Assembly (NCBI RefSeq): GCF_014640295.1
Contig: NZ_BMGR01000015.1
Location: 1 to 64,000 of the forward strand
Length of the DNA stretch: 64,000 nt
Origin: Paenibacillus abyssi
Lineage (GTDB): Bacteria > Bacillota > Bacilli > Paenibacillales > Paenibacillaceae
Direction of reading: 5' to 3'
Shown here in pieces: positions 8,981 through 17,981 of this stretch (its first letter is position 1; the number at the start of each line of letters is the position of its first letter). Under the pieces are notes generated by a model. It made no database searches and was not told where the DNA came from. It saw only the letters and a program-made list of their open reading frames with translations. The position numbers and the translations under genes are program-made.

Positions 8981-10672
8981 TTACTTAAACTGCAATTTGG
9001 AGACCCTATTTATCGCATCCAGACGGTAATAGTGCACCTTCTCATAGCACAGCAGTACGCTTGCCGGATATTCATAGACCGGGAAACGATAATTTTGCAG
9101 CCGGCCTTCGAACACGCGAAGCTCTTCAAGGGCCTCCAATACGGCTTTGCCGTCTCCGCCGGGACTTGCTGCTTTAACCAGAATGTACACATTAGCGACA
9201 GCTCTGAATTGCTCTACATAGAATCTGTAAATCTCGAACTGCGAGACCAATAGCGCATAGAAATCTTCTTTTAATCCAGGATTATAAGCTTTAATGAAGT
9301 CATACAGCTCGCATACCTCGGCAAGCGCTTCGTTCTTCTCTTCCAGGAATGCCGCCACATTTTCCGGGGTCATGTCATGGTCATTTGCACGCTCCGGGAA
9401 CCATTTTTGCAACCCGTGATGCTCCTTGGCCAAAAACTCGCCATGCTCAATATTCGCCGGGATCTTGCTGTTGGAGCTGAACAAGAAGTCTTTAATATAA
9501 GGGGTTTTCGCCATTACGGACCAGGTGCGTTCAAGAATATCCATCACCCTTTGGACGCAGGCTTCCTGTTCTTTTGCGCTTAATTCCTCTGCAAACAATT
9601 GATATTCGGTTAGATACGTACGGTAGATCTCTGAGCCCGGCAGGTCTGGATTCTTGGCGAGCATGGCTGTTGCGTACACATTAAGAATGTTGGCCGTATC
9701 AAAAGCCGAGAAATTCGGGAGCGCTTCCCAATCCACGCGTGCCGTAAATCCTTTGGCCCCTCTAGCCAAAGCGTATTTCATACGGGCTCGAATATCTTCA
9801 ATTAAGATGCAGGGGACGACGCCAAAACCGAAGTATTCGCCAAGCACTTCATATTCAATCCATTGTTCATGGTCACCTACTTGACCGATTAATGCATTAT
9901 CCGGAAACGTTGGATAGAAATCCTGAGGTGTATTTTTGATCGAAACGGCGATATCTCCCGGCATACTCATCACACCGGCACGAAGGCCGCTTTGTTCATC
10001 CGCATAGTAAGTAAAGTCCCGCACAACGAGCTGCTTTCCGGCTGCTTTAACCGGCTTATAGATGGACATAATGATGTTTTGCTGCCACTCCTGCAGGTCG
10101 AAGTTCTTGCATACGTCACATTTACATTTGCCATGCGCCAGGGAAGCACGGCTTTCACGCGTCCCCGTAGAGGTCACGATTCCGCTCAGCTCCGGGATAT
10201 TTTGAAGCAGCTCTTCATATTTTCTGGGCAGATAGGTCTCCCACCAGAACGGGTTGCTCGGGCATACTGCATCGCCCTTCATCATCTCACTGTTAAATAA
10301 CAGGTCGGCATACCAGATTTCTTTGGTCTGGAAAAAGACGCGGATCCCTTTCCGGGAAGCCATGCGGACAATGGATCGCATCAATTCCATCAAGATCGCC
10401 TTTTCATCAATAAATACAAATGGACTCGGGGTTTTGTCGTAAATTCTTTCATAGATTTTTTCGAAAATGCCGTAGATATTTTTCTCTTTGATATCATCGC
10501 CGTATAGAATCGATGGGAAGACCAGCTTGTCGGCAATGTCGTTTTCGTGAAAAATCAGCGTATTCATGTCGTGGCGTACCATAAAGTTTATGATCTTCTC
10601 CATCTTTTCCGGGTTCCACATCGTTGCCGTGTCATGAATTTCGATACTGCGTGTTTGGAATTGTTGGGTCAT
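8981..10672 (-). CDS. Divergent GH67-like (alpha-glucuronidase-like) protein
   Basis: The 563-residue cytoplasmic protein is not a close match to any family I know. The stretch LVVRDFTYY, then AVSIKNTPQDFYPTFPDNAL, then a Glu-rich segment ending EYFGFG, echoes the order VxRxFxY / VQVKNGPxDFQPREP / EYLG of GH67 alpha-glucuronidases, so a related TIM barrel is plausible. CKCDVCKNFD adds a three-cysteine knuckle that standard GH67 lacks. It lies between the permeases and the GH31 gene in one operon, 45-50 bp from each. An enzyme that trims side groups from imported xylan or xyloglucan fragments would fit. The assignment is an inference from weak similarity. AGGAGG precedes the start. Confidence 0.55.
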   Translation of the reverse strand: MTQQFQTRSIEIHDTATMWNPEKMEKIINFMVRHDMNTLIFHENDIADKLVFPSILYGDDIKEKNIYGIFEKIYERIYDKTPSPFVFIDEKAILMELMRSIVRMASRKGIRVFFQTKEIWYADLLFNSEMMKGDAVCPSNPFWWETYLPRKYEELLQNIPELSGIVTSTGTRESRASLAHGKCKCDVCKNFDLQEWQQNIIMSIYKPVKAAGKQLVVRDFTYYADEQSGLRAGVMSMPGDIAVSIKNTPQDFYPTFPDNALIGQVGDHEQWIEYEVLGEYFGFGVVPCILIEDIRARMKYALARGAKGFTARVDWEALPNFSAFDTANILNVYATAMLAKNPDLPGSEIYRTYLTEYQLFAEELSAKEQEACVQRVMDILERTWSVMAKTPYIKDFLFSSNSKIPANIEHGEFLAKEHHGLQKWFPERANDHDMTPENVAAFLEEKNEALAEVCELYDFIKAYNPGLKEDFYALLVSQFEIYRFYVEQFRAVANVYILVKAASPGGDGKAVLEALEELRVFEGRLQNYRFPVYEYPASVLLCYEKVHYYRLDAINRVSKLQFK

Positions 10673-10721
10673 TTGAAATTCCTCCTAATTTAAGTTGATG
10701 TTCCTTTATAAAAATAAAAGG

Positions 10722-11576
10722 CTAACCTTTGATTCCGCTCTTCGCGATGCCTTCCACGAAAAATTTCTGCGCGAAGAAGAAAAATAGTGCGCAAGGCAGC
10801 ATACTGAGTACCGACATGGCCATAATTTGATTCCAAGTGGTCGCCGCATCAATATCCATCATCATCCGCAAGCCAAGTGAGACGGTATACTTGCTTACAC
10901 TGCTGATGTAAATCAATACACTGAAGAATTCATTCCACGCCCACATAAAATTGAATACAGCTGCTGCAACAAGTGCCGGCTTACTTAAAGGCAGCAGGAT
11001 ATGAGTCATGATCTTAAAGGAGTTACATCCATCCATAACCGCCGACTCATCCAATTCCTTCGGCAATCCGCGTAGAAATTGATACTGCATAAAAATATAG
11101 AAGGGTGAAAAGCCAAGCAGCGCTGGAACCACAAAGGGCAAATACGTGTCCAACCAGCCTAAATTATTAAACAGGATATATCTTGGAATGATGACGACCG
11201 TAGGCGGCAGCATTAAGGTTGAAAGCATAAGCGCAAATAAAATTTTGTGCATTGGGAAGCGAAATCTGGCAAAGCCATAAGCAATGACATAGCTGGAAAA
11301 GGTGGTCAGCAGTACGGTTGGGATGACCATCTGAAACGTATTCAGGAAAAAGTGTCCAAACGTAAATTGGCCGCTGCCCGCCCAACCAAGCCGATAGCCT
11401 TCAAGCACAAATTCTGCAGGCAACAGTTTGATAGAGCCCAGAATATCGTTATTGGTTTTGAAGGAGCCAAAGAAGATCCAGATTAACGGGTAGACCAAGA
11501 TAAAGCCCAGTACAGACAATAAAGCGTAAACACTCGATTTTCTCAGAAATCTCATATCATTTACCACCATCCTCAT
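10722..11576 (-). CDS. Carbohydrate ABC transporter permease (CUT1, MalG-like)
   Basis: The roughly 280-residue inner-membrane permease has six predicted membrane spans and the cytoplasmic EAA-type loop LDESAVMDGCNSFKIMTHIL that contacts the ATPase. It is the MalG/LacG-like half of the importer. The first ATG overlaps the preceding permease gene by 20 bp. An internal ATG at 11555 (MRFLRKSS) would give a more usual N-terminus with no overlap. No ATPase gene is nearby, so a shared MsmX-like ATPase probably energises it, as is common for CUT1 importers in Firmicutes. Confidence 0.9.
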   Translation of the reverse strand: MRMVVNDMRFLRKSSVYALLSVLGFILVYPLIWIFFGSFKTNNDILGSIKLLPAEFVLEGYRLGWAGSGQFTFGHFFLNTFQMVIPTVLLTTFSSYVIAYGFARFRFPMHKILFALMLSTLMLPPTVVIIPRYILFNNLGWLDTYLPFVVPALLGFSPFYIFMQYQFLRGLPKELDESAVMDGCNSFKIMTHILLPLSKPALVAAAVFNFMWAWNEFFSVLIYISSVSKYTVSLGLRMMMDIDAATTWNQIMAMSVLSMLPCALFFFFAQKFFVEGIAKSGIKG

Positions 11577-12510
11577 AATGCGCCCAGTAGCGGGAACTCC
11601 AGAATAAAACAGCGGTCAGTGTGATAATGGCTGCGAACATGAGCCAGGATAGTGCTGCGGCGTACCCCATGCTGAAGTACTTGAAACCGTTGTCATAAAT
11701 CATAATCGAAAACAGATAAGTCGATTTCGCCGGACCTCCTTTAGTAATAACGAATGGTGCCGTAAAATCTTGAAAGGCATTAATCGTCTGCATGACCAGG
11801 TTAAACAGAACGATTGGCGTAAGCATTGGTAAGGTGATCGACCAGAACTGTTGAATTTTATTTGCGCCGTCTATTCGGCCCGCTTCATACAAATCACCGG
11901 GTATTTGCTTCAGCCCCGCCAAAAACAAAACCATCGAGGTTCCAAACTGCCAGACGTTAATCATACTCAATGTATAAAGGGCAATATCGGGATTACCAAG
12001 CCAATCAACAGGCGGAATATGAACAGCACTTAAGATTTGGTTGACCAGGCCTTCACGCATAAATAAGAAACGCCATAGAATCGCAACCGCCACACTGCCT
12101 GCAAAGATCGACGGAAGATAATATACTGTGCGGTAAAAGTTAATGTGCTTTAATTTCTTATTCAGCAGCAGGGCAACCAGTAAAGCAGTGGTTAGCTTTA
12201 AGGGAACCGCTATAATTACCCACTTGAATGTAACGACTACGGAATTCCAGAAGTTATGATCCTTCGTGAACATCTGGATATAATTCTTCAACCCCACAAA
12301 TTCCGGTTTTCTTAACAATGTAAAATCAGTAAAAGAGTAATAGAGAGAGGCCATTAACGGGTATAATTCGAGAATCAGAAAGCCGATTAACCAAGGCGAA
12401 ATGTAAAGGAGCCCCACCCATTGCCTGTTACCGGAAATTAACTTGGGCAGTCGTTTTGCTCTCGTTTTATAAGAATGTTGAGTTTGCGTTCGATTATTCA
12501 ACGACAGCAC
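11557..12510 (-). CDS. Carbohydrate ABC transporter permease (CUT1, MalF-like)
   Basis: The 317-residue permease starts with a basic cytoplasmic tail and GLLYISPWLIGFLILELYPL, the first span of LacF/UgpA-type permeases. The EAA loop DLYEAGRIDGANKIQQFWSI is clear. It pairs with the permease at 10722-11576 and with the binding lipoprotein at 15631-16989 to import a sugar oligomer. It opens an operon whose promoter region (12651-12736) carries a cre site and a box shared with the binding-protein gene. Confidence 0.9.
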   Translation of the reverse strand: MLSLNNRTQTQHSYKTRAKRLPKLISGNRQWVGLLYISPWLIGFLILELYPLMASLYYSFTDFTLLRKPEFVGLKNYIQMFTKDHNFWNSVVVTFKWVIIAVPLKLTTALLVALLLNKKLKHINFYRTVYYLPSIFAGSVAVAILWRFLFMREGLVNQILSAVHIPPVDWLGNPDIALYTLSMINVWQFGTSMVLFLAGLKQIPGDLYEAGRIDGANKIQQFWSITLPMLTPIVLFNLVMQTINAFQDFTAPFVITKGGPAKSTYLFSIMIYDNGFKYFSMGYAAALSWLMFAAIITLTAVLFWSSRYWAHYEDGGK

Positions 12511-12650
12511 CTTCTTTTTTTTATTTTCCTTACCCTAATGCTTAAGAAATAGTAATGTGTTGCTCTCACCACCTTCATTCCATTTTGAAACGGCAGCAGC
12601 CGATCTTCTTTGGCATAGATTGCTTGCCTTCCCAAGTGTCATTTCAGTTA

Positions 12651-12664
12651 TGCAAACGCTTCCT
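12651..12664 (-). promoter_or_regulatory. cre-like site ahead of the permease operon
   Basis: TGCAAACGCTTCCT fits the CcpA cre consensus and lies 15-28 bp after the -10 box, a roadblock position. A near-identical element sits at the same relative place at 17015-17028. Confidence 0.6.
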
Positions 12665-12678
12665 TCATGCTCAAACTT

Positions 12679-12736
12679 ATTATATAAGGGGGCGTTTGGA
12701 CTAAAAAGGGATATCATTTTGTAAAAAGTATCATTT
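12679..12736 (-). promoter_or_regulatory. Promoter with activator box (permease operon)
   Basis: TATAAT on the minus strand (12679-12684) lies 18 bp after a 34-bp box at 12703-12736. The box contains AAATGATACTTTTTAC and a second AAATGATAT one and a half helical turns on. The same box occurs at 17066-17099 at the same distance from a TATAAT. The -35 position (TTTTTA) is poor, which suggests activator dependence, probably on the response regulator at 14600-15364. Confidence 0.65.
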
Positions 12737-12779
12737 TTCGGATAAAAACAATCAGGGGTATTCATATTTTGGATAACAT

Positions 12780-12807
12780 AAAAAACCTTAGCCCATCAGG
12801 GCTAAGG
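12780..12807 (-). terminator. Terminator of the histidine kinase gene
   Basis: CCTTAGCCC and GGGCTAAGG form a 9-bp stem with a 4-nt loop, followed by TTTTTTATG on the minus strand. The kinase stop codon lies in the stem. Confidence 0.85.
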
Positions 12808-14610
12808 CAAAAGCATCGTTGTCACCGGTATCGGAATTCGCATATAAATCGCGGTGCCTTTGTTATATTTGCTTTTAATCCGAATACCGTAATGTTCATC
12901 CCCGTACATCAGAACTAACCGTTTATGGACGTTATAGAGTCCGATGTGTTCATTCGTCAAGCTGTCCTCACCATGTTTTAATTTTTCTCTGATGGCCTTT
13001 AAAGTCTCCGGCTTCATCCCCAACCCATCATCTACCAACCATATTTTCAAAAAAGAATGGTCCTTTACAATCTTGATGGAAATAGTTCCAAATACTTCTT
13101 TTTCCTTGATCCCGTGATAGATGCTGTTCTCGATCAGCGGCTGCAGCAAAAGCTTCATAACATGAATGTGCAGGATATCTTCATCGCATCTCCAATTTAC
13201 CTTAAACTTGTTGTGGTAACGAACCAACTGGATATTGAGATAACACTGGGTATAGTATAACTCTTCCTCCAGCGGGACCGTTTCACTCGAATTGCTTATG
13301 GCATACTTTAATATGATTGAAAGATTATCGATCATCTCACTGACCTCATTAGGTTTCTTAGTCAGGGCAATCGCCTTCCAACTAATGGTGTGCAGTGTGT
13401 TATATAAGAAATGCGGATTGATTTGAGATTGCAGCGCCAATAATTCCATGACTTTAATTTTGTATTTCCTTTCAGACAACTGCATTTTCAAATAGTTCTG
13501 CTCGAGGAAGGTTTTGATCATGCTGCGAATGAGATAGCTGTGCTCATCTTTAACTTTTGTTAAATCTGTAGGCAGCAGCTGCCCGGATTGGGCCGATTCC
13601 AATATTTTTACAAGCTTCAGGAAATTTAAATAGTTATTGCGCGTCATATATAACGCAAGCAGTAATCCCATAATCAAGCATACAACAATTAAGGTAACGG
13701 AGATATGAAGCAGCCTGAATGGAACCGCATACAGCGATTGATTAGGAATGACTGAAATATAGGTCCACCCATATTGACTTGAAACGTACTTGGATACGGT
13801 ATATTTATTCTCAGACTTTGTGTAGCTGAAGAAATTTTGATCGTTATTCAAAAAGCTGGAAATATCCTGTTTGTTAATTTCAGAAGCCAGCTTATATGAA
13901 ATGACAGGCTCATGACTCTCATTGACGATAATAAGTCCCTGGTCAGGATAACTTACCGTGCTGTCTTTCAGATCTTTTATATAATCAGGTTTAATATTCA
14001 ATACAATGATTCCATCCGCCTCTGCAGGGTTGATCGTAAACAAATTATTATAAATGGTTAATATGGATTCAGGCCTAGAGGAAGGGTAGCGCTGCAGTTC
14101 TCTTAATTCACTTCTTACCCCTTTGGCTGATTTCTCCTTCAAATAACCTTCATACCAGGCATAATCGTAATAGGCGTCCAAGCTCGTTAATCCCATGTCG
14201 CCGGATGAAATCAACCGGTTGTTAGAATTATCGTAGTAAATATATAAGGAATGAACATAAGGCTTTATATGGGAAGTAGAATCAATATAGCTTTTGATCG
14301 TTGTAAACAGTTTGTGGTCGACGTAGGTCAATTCCTTTTTATTAAATACATTCTTCAGCGCGACGATCATATTTGAATTTTTGCTGAAACTGAAGCTTAG
14401 CGTTTCCAATTCGCTAATGATCAGGTCCATCTGTTGACTGGCCTGCTTCAGAATAGTCAAATTATTTTTATTCACTTCATCCTTAATATAGGCTTGAGTA
14501 ACGATAATCGATAACGTTCCAAGCAGCAATAAAGGCAATATGATCAAGAGCAGCAAACTCTTTAAGTGCTGTAACAGGATTTTGTGCTTGTTATACTCCT
14601 CAGTTCTCAT
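12802..14610 (-). CDS. YesM-type sensor histidine kinase
   Basis: The 602-residue membrane sensor has an N-terminal span (LLLIILPLLLLGTLSIIV), a large extracellular Cache-like sensing domain, a second span near residue 300 (VTLIVVCLIMGLLLALYM) and a linker. The His-kinase box LQSQINPHFLYNTLHTIS carries the phosphorylated His. The HATPase has LLLQPLIENSIYHGI (N box) and VDDGLGMKPE (G1). Such kinases sense extracellular oligosaccharides, often with a binding protein. Its start overlaps the response regulator by 11 bp, so they are translationally coupled. It most likely controls the flanking transporter genes. Confidence 0.92.
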   Translation of the reverse strand: MRTEEYNKHKILLQHLKSLLLLIILPLLLLGTLSIIVTQAYIKDEVNKNNLTILKQASQQMDLIISELETLSFSFSKNSNMIVALKNVFNKKELTYVDHKLFTTIKSYIDSTSHIKPYVHSLYIYYDNSNNRLISSGDMGLTSLDAYYDYAWYEGYLKEKSAKGVRSELRELQRYPSSRPESILTIYNNLFTINPAEADGIIVLNIKPDYIKDLKDSTVSYPDQGLIIVNESHEPVISYKLASEINKQDISSFLNNDQNFFSYTKSENKYTVSKYVSSQYGWTYISVIPNQSLYAVPFRLLHISVTLIVVCLIMGLLLALYMTRNNYLNFLKLVKILESAQSGQLLPTDLTKVKDEHSYLIRSMIKTFLEQNYLKMQLSERKYKIKVMELLALQSQINPHFLYNTLHTISWKAIALTKKPNEVSEMIDNLSIILKYAISNSSETVPLEEELYYTQCYLNIQLVRYHNKFKVNWRCDEDILHIHVMKLLLQPLIENSIYHGIKEKEVFGTISIKIVKDHSFLKIWLVDDGLGMKPETLKAIREKLKHGEDSLTNEHIGLYNVHKRLVLMYGDEHYGIRIKSKYNKGTAIYMRIPIPVTTMLLP

Positions 14611-15364
14611 GCTCGGTACCTTTTCTGAATTCCATCGGTGTTTTACCGAAATGATTTTTAAACGTCCTTGTGAAATTTTTAGGATTGCTGTAGCCTACAT
14701 TTTCACTTACATCATAAATTTTATGTTGAACATCCATCAATTGCGTTGCCGCTTTTTCCATACGCACATTCAATAAAAATTGAGAGAAATTTTGACCTGT
14801 TTTTTGTTTGAAGAAATGGCTTAAATAGCTGGGATTCATTCTTACTAATGTGGCGGCTTCATATAGGGTGGCGACTTTGAAATGCACTTCAATATACTGT
14901 TTAATGGTGGATATGACTTCTTCATCATAATTGTATTCCCTTATTTCATTCCGATCGGCTTTACGTCCGGAAGACTGCTCAGAATCAGTCGCTTCCAGTT
15001 CTTTTTTGATTCGGGAGAATACCTCAATCAGTTCCTTATATTTAGCTGGTTTCAGTATATAATCCTTAACGCCATACACCATAGCTTGTTTCGCAAACTC
15101 AAAATCAGCATAACCACTCAGGAAAATGACCTTTGATCTGCATTTCATCTGAAATAATTCCTCGGCAAGCTCGATGCCATTCATAACCGGCATTTTGATA
15201 TCACTGAACACAACCTCCGGTGGATCGGTTTTGATATATTCCAAAGCTTGCCTTCCATTGTCATACTGACCAACCACCTCAAACCCCAGCTCATTCCAAG
15301 GGAAATAGTGGCATAACGCGTCCCTGGTTTCTATTTCATCTTCAATGATTAGTAATTTATGCAT
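14600..15364 (-). CDS. YesN-type response regulator (receiver plus AraC HTH)
   Basis: The 254-residue regulator begins LLIIEDEIETRDAL (acidic pocket). The phosphoacceptor Asp is in VVFSDIKMPVMNG near residue 56, and KPAKYKE carries the conserved Lys. The C-terminal AraC module has two HTHs (YEAATLVRMNPSYLSHFFKQ and YDVSENVGYSNPKNFTRTF). It forms an operon with the kinase. The AAATGATAC boxes upstream of the binding-protein and permease genes, and a half box at 15514-15528, are its likely binding sites. Confidence 0.92.
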   Translation of the reverse strand: MHKLLIIEDEIETRDALCHYFPWNELGFEVVGQYDNGRQALEYIKTDPPEVVFSDIKMPVMNGIELAEELFQMKCRSKVIFLSGYADFEFAKQAMVYGVKDYILKPAKYKELIEVFSRIKKELEATDSEQSSGRKADRNEIREYNYDEEVISTIKQYIEVHFKVATLYEAATLVRMNPSYLSHFFKQKTGQNFSQFLLNVRMEKAATQLMDVQHKIYDVSENVGYSNPKNFTRTFKNHFGKTPMEFRKGTEHEN

Positions 15365-15578
15365 GTTTATGCGTTCCCCCCAATTCGATTGTTGGTCTTA
15401 CCATGCACACCTCAATAAAAGCGCTTCCAAAACATTGATCATTTGTGCCAATAAACACTCTTATCTTTATCTTAAAGACATTGAGCCATACAGAAAAGGG
15501 GGAGATGATTAGAAAAGGTATCATTTTTTTGTATTGCTAGCTTTATAATACTTAGAGGCTCTTCAATAAATACAACAA

Positions 15579-15601
15579 CAGCACTTCTGTTTGAAGTGCT
15601 G
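15579..15601 (-). terminator. Terminator of the sugar-binding protein gene
   Basis: CAGCACTTC and GAAGTGCTG form a 9-bp stem followed by TTGTTGTATTT on the minus strand. Confidence 0.75.
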
Positions 15602-15630
15602 CTATCATGCCTATTTAGTCGATGCATCGA

Positions 15631-16989
15631 TTATTTCATCTGCGCGAGCTTATCTTCCAACAAGGCAATCAATTGTTCGCTTCCTTGTTCCGGAGTCAAC
15701 TCCCCAAATCCGACTTGATCAATGATATCCGTAAAAATGATCGTTAATTCCTGATTCTGACTGATCGCATTGTCCGGCAGCACTTTACTGGAGTTCTCAA
15801 GTGCAAGATCCAATGCTTTTTGTACCAACGGATCAATAAGATTCGCTTCCCCAAGAACTTCTTGACCTACTTTTGTCGCTGGAACCCCCCGTGTTGTTCC
15901 CATGAGCTTGATCGCCTCTGGATCATTCACTAACCAATTTAAAAACTTCGCTGTTTCCTCCGGATACTCTGTTCCTTTGTTCATAACATAGACTAGTGTA
16001 GAACCTGTGAACGTCCCCGGATCCTTAAAGCCCTCCATTAAAGGCAATGCGCCAACTCCTAAATTAAAATTTTCCACCTGCTGATAGACCGGAATTAAAG
16101 ATGTATACTTATGCGTGATGCCCATCTCTCCGTTCCTCCATTTTGGATTCTCATGCTGGCTGACATCTGGATATAATACTGCGCTGGCAAGCGGCTCGGC
16201 TACATTTTGTTCAAAGATGTCTCTTACAAAAGTCAGCATTTTTATCATATCTTCTTTAGTAAATCCTAACGTATAATCATCCTTGATAAACTGATTTCCT
16301 GTTAATTGTTTTTGGTAAACCCTTAGAACAAAGTTTAACTCCGCAGCATCCAGCGAGAGCAGGTATGCATTCGGATCTTCATCATGTACTTTTTTGCCCA
16401 CCTCAATCAAGCTGTCCCAAGTCCATTGTGTATCGGCAGGGATATTATATTTTTCAAAGAAATCATTATTGTAAATCAGGACGTCGCCCTGCAGCCCGGC
16501 AGGAAACCCTATTTTCTTTCCATTAAATAATTGCGTTTCCATAAAATTCTCAGGCACTGTACTAAAATCGATAATGTTCTCGTATTCTCCCAAATCCGCT
16601 AAAAACTCATTCTGAGTCACCAAATCAAAATACCAACGGTCCACAATAGCCATAACATCTGGAGCTGTCCCCCCCGCAAGCTGGGCTACCAGCTTCTCAT
16701 AAAAACCGGAATAATCCATGTATTCCCCTTGAATCGTCACATGAGGATTTAATTCCATATAACGCTCAATAGCGTCCAGGGTAGCTTTATTACGCTCTTG
16801 AGCCCCCCACCAGCTGAAGCGAAGGGTAACCTTTTCCGGCTGACTTGAAGAACTCGTGTTGCTGCTCTCACCGCTTTCATTGCTTTCACGGCTGACAGTC
16901 CCTGAATTCGTACTCGAACAACCAATCATTAAACTTGAAATAAGCAAAATAATGACCATAAACTTTAGGACCGGATGTTTCCTTTTCAT
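15631..16989 (-). CDS. Extracellular sugar-binding lipoprotein (CUT1)
   Basis: The 452-residue solute-binding protein has a basic, hydrophobic signal and the lipobox LMIGC, with Cys24 as the lipidated residue and a Ser/Gly-rich linker. VTLRFSWWGAQERNKATLDAIERY begins the mature fold (partly quoted), and AGGTAPDVMAIVDRW is the family signature of bacterial sugar-binding proteins (SBP family 1). It would deliver oligosaccharide to the permeases at 10722-12510. It is the first gene of the locus, with its own promoter and activator box at 17042-17099 and a cre-like site at 17015-17028. Confidence 0.92.
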   Translation of the reverse strand: MKRKHPVLKFMVIILLISSLMIGCSSTNSGTVSRESNESGESSNTSSSSQPEKVTLRFSWWGAQERNKATLDAIERYMELNPHVTIQGEYMDYSGFYEKLVAQLAGGTAPDVMAIVDRWYFDLVTQNEFLADLGEYENIIDFSTVPENFMETQLFNGKKIGFPAGLQGDVLIYNNDFFEKYNIPADTQWTWDSLIEVGKKVHDEDPNAYLLSLDAAELNFVLRVYQKQLTGNQFIKDDYTLGFTKEDMIKMLTFVRDIFEQNVAEPLASAVLYPDVSQHENPKWRNGEMGITHKYTSLIPVYQQVENFNLGVGALPLMEGFKDPGTFTGSTLVYVMNKGTEYPEETAKFLNWLVNDPEAIKLMGTTRGVPATKVGQEVLGEANLIDPLVQKALDLALENSSKVLPDNAISQNQELTIIFTDIIDQVGFGELTPEQGSEQLIALLEDKLAQMK

Positions 16990-17014
16990 TTTTATGCTCT
17001 CCTTTCAAAATAAT

Positions 17015-17028
17015 TGTAAGCGCTTCCT
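17015..17028 (-). promoter_or_regulatory. cre-like site ahead of the sugar-binding gene
   Basis: TGTAAGCGCTTCCT fits the CcpA operator consensus. It lies between the -10 and the ribosome site of the binding-protein gene. Confidence 0.65.
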
Positions 17029-17041
17029 TAATTTCAATTTT

Positions 17042-17099
17042 ATTATAAATTCTAATATAGCATTGAAAAAGGGATCCCGTTTTGTAAAAAGTATCATTT
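17042..17099 (-). promoter_or_regulatory. Promoter with activator box (sugar-binding gene)
   Basis: TATAAT (17042-17047, minus) follows the box at 17066-17099 at the same 18-bp gap as in the permease operon. The box shares the invariant GTAAAAAGTATCATTT core (plus-strand reading) and the flanking AAAAAGGGAT. Confidence 0.65.
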
Positions 17100-17199
17100 C
17101 TGAGCGAAATAAAGATCAAAGTGTTAATATTATAGATAAACTAAAACATAACACCTTGAAGGGTTATGCGATTGGCTTAAAGCGCGTCAGAAAATATAA

Positions 17200-17700
17200 G
17201 TAGTCTGATTAAAAAAGAAATGACCCGCAAGAGAGTCACTTGGTTCAAAGTGCTGTCATGCAGTCCAAAAAGCAGCATGATGTCTACGCTTGCGCCGAAT
17301 GAGCCGCGCATGATCATAATGAAATTGATCGATAAGTAAGACGTGATATTAGGCAGCAATTCCTTGAAAATAATATGAAAATTGCTCATGCCCATGACCC
17401 GGCAGATGACGATAAAATCTCTTTCCTTTAACGAAAGGATATGCGAGCGCACCGCCCGGGTCAAGCCGGGCCAGCTCCAAGCGCTTAGTATAAGCGCGAA
17501 TGAAAGGTTATACCGCGCTTCCTTTCATCATAAGCGCCCAGCCCCCAATTGTCGTGACAACGAAAGTAAGAATCGGCAGCGCCGCATAATACAGCACGCT
17601 TTAAATAAATTCAAAGCTGAACCCCGGCGTAAGCAGCGGATCGTATGCGCCGTTGATCGGAAACTATCCCAGGGAGTAGGAGAAGATGACCACCTAGTCA
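17200..17700 (-). pseudogene. Decayed oligopeptide ABC permease genes (two fused remnants)
   Basis: Translating the minus strand gives two permease scraps in a row. The first (about 17700-17520) reads FPINGAYDPLLTPGFSFEFI and YYAALPILTFVVTTIGGWAL, interrupted by several stops, and resembles an OppB/DppB-type permease. The second (about 17500-17200) reads ALILSAWSWPGLTRAVRSH and ERDFIVICRVMGMSNFHIIF. That is the conserved cytoplasmic loop of an OppC/DppC-type permease. Neither has a start, an end, or partner genes. It is a dead locus left by deletion. Confidence 0.7.
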
Positions 17701-17795
17701 GGTTTGGGCAGGTACTAATAATTAAGACTGAATTCCATGAACTATCAAATTATCCCAGTGGAGACTCCTTGCTTAATAGATGTCATAAACGAAAT

Positions 17796-17821
17796 CGCCA
17801 CTCATCAAGTGGCGTTTTTTT
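17796..17821 (+). terminator. Rho-independent terminator upstream of sstT
   Basis: CGCCACT and AGTGGCG form a 7-bp stem followed by seven T on the plus strand. It may end a lost transcript or attenuate sstT. Confidence 0.6.
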
Positions 17822-17981
17822 GTTCCCTGATTCCAGCATTATGTACTGTCCTCCTCATTGAAATCGAACCGGATTTGATGTACAATTTCGTGATGAACTC
17901 ACGTAAACTAATAAACCCGTCTAATTCTAAACCTTTCGGATAAGCTTAGTTGTAGTTCTATATTGAAAGCGGAGGAAATAC

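Noticed and set aside
12535-12765. A 76-codon minus-strand frame upstream of the permease operon
   Set aside because: It spans the promoter, activator box and cre site, and its similarity to a frame at 16886-17119 comes from the shared regulatory DNA.
17737-17943. A short plus-strand frame ahead of sstT
   Set aside because: It crosses a terminator hairpin and lacks a ribosome site.
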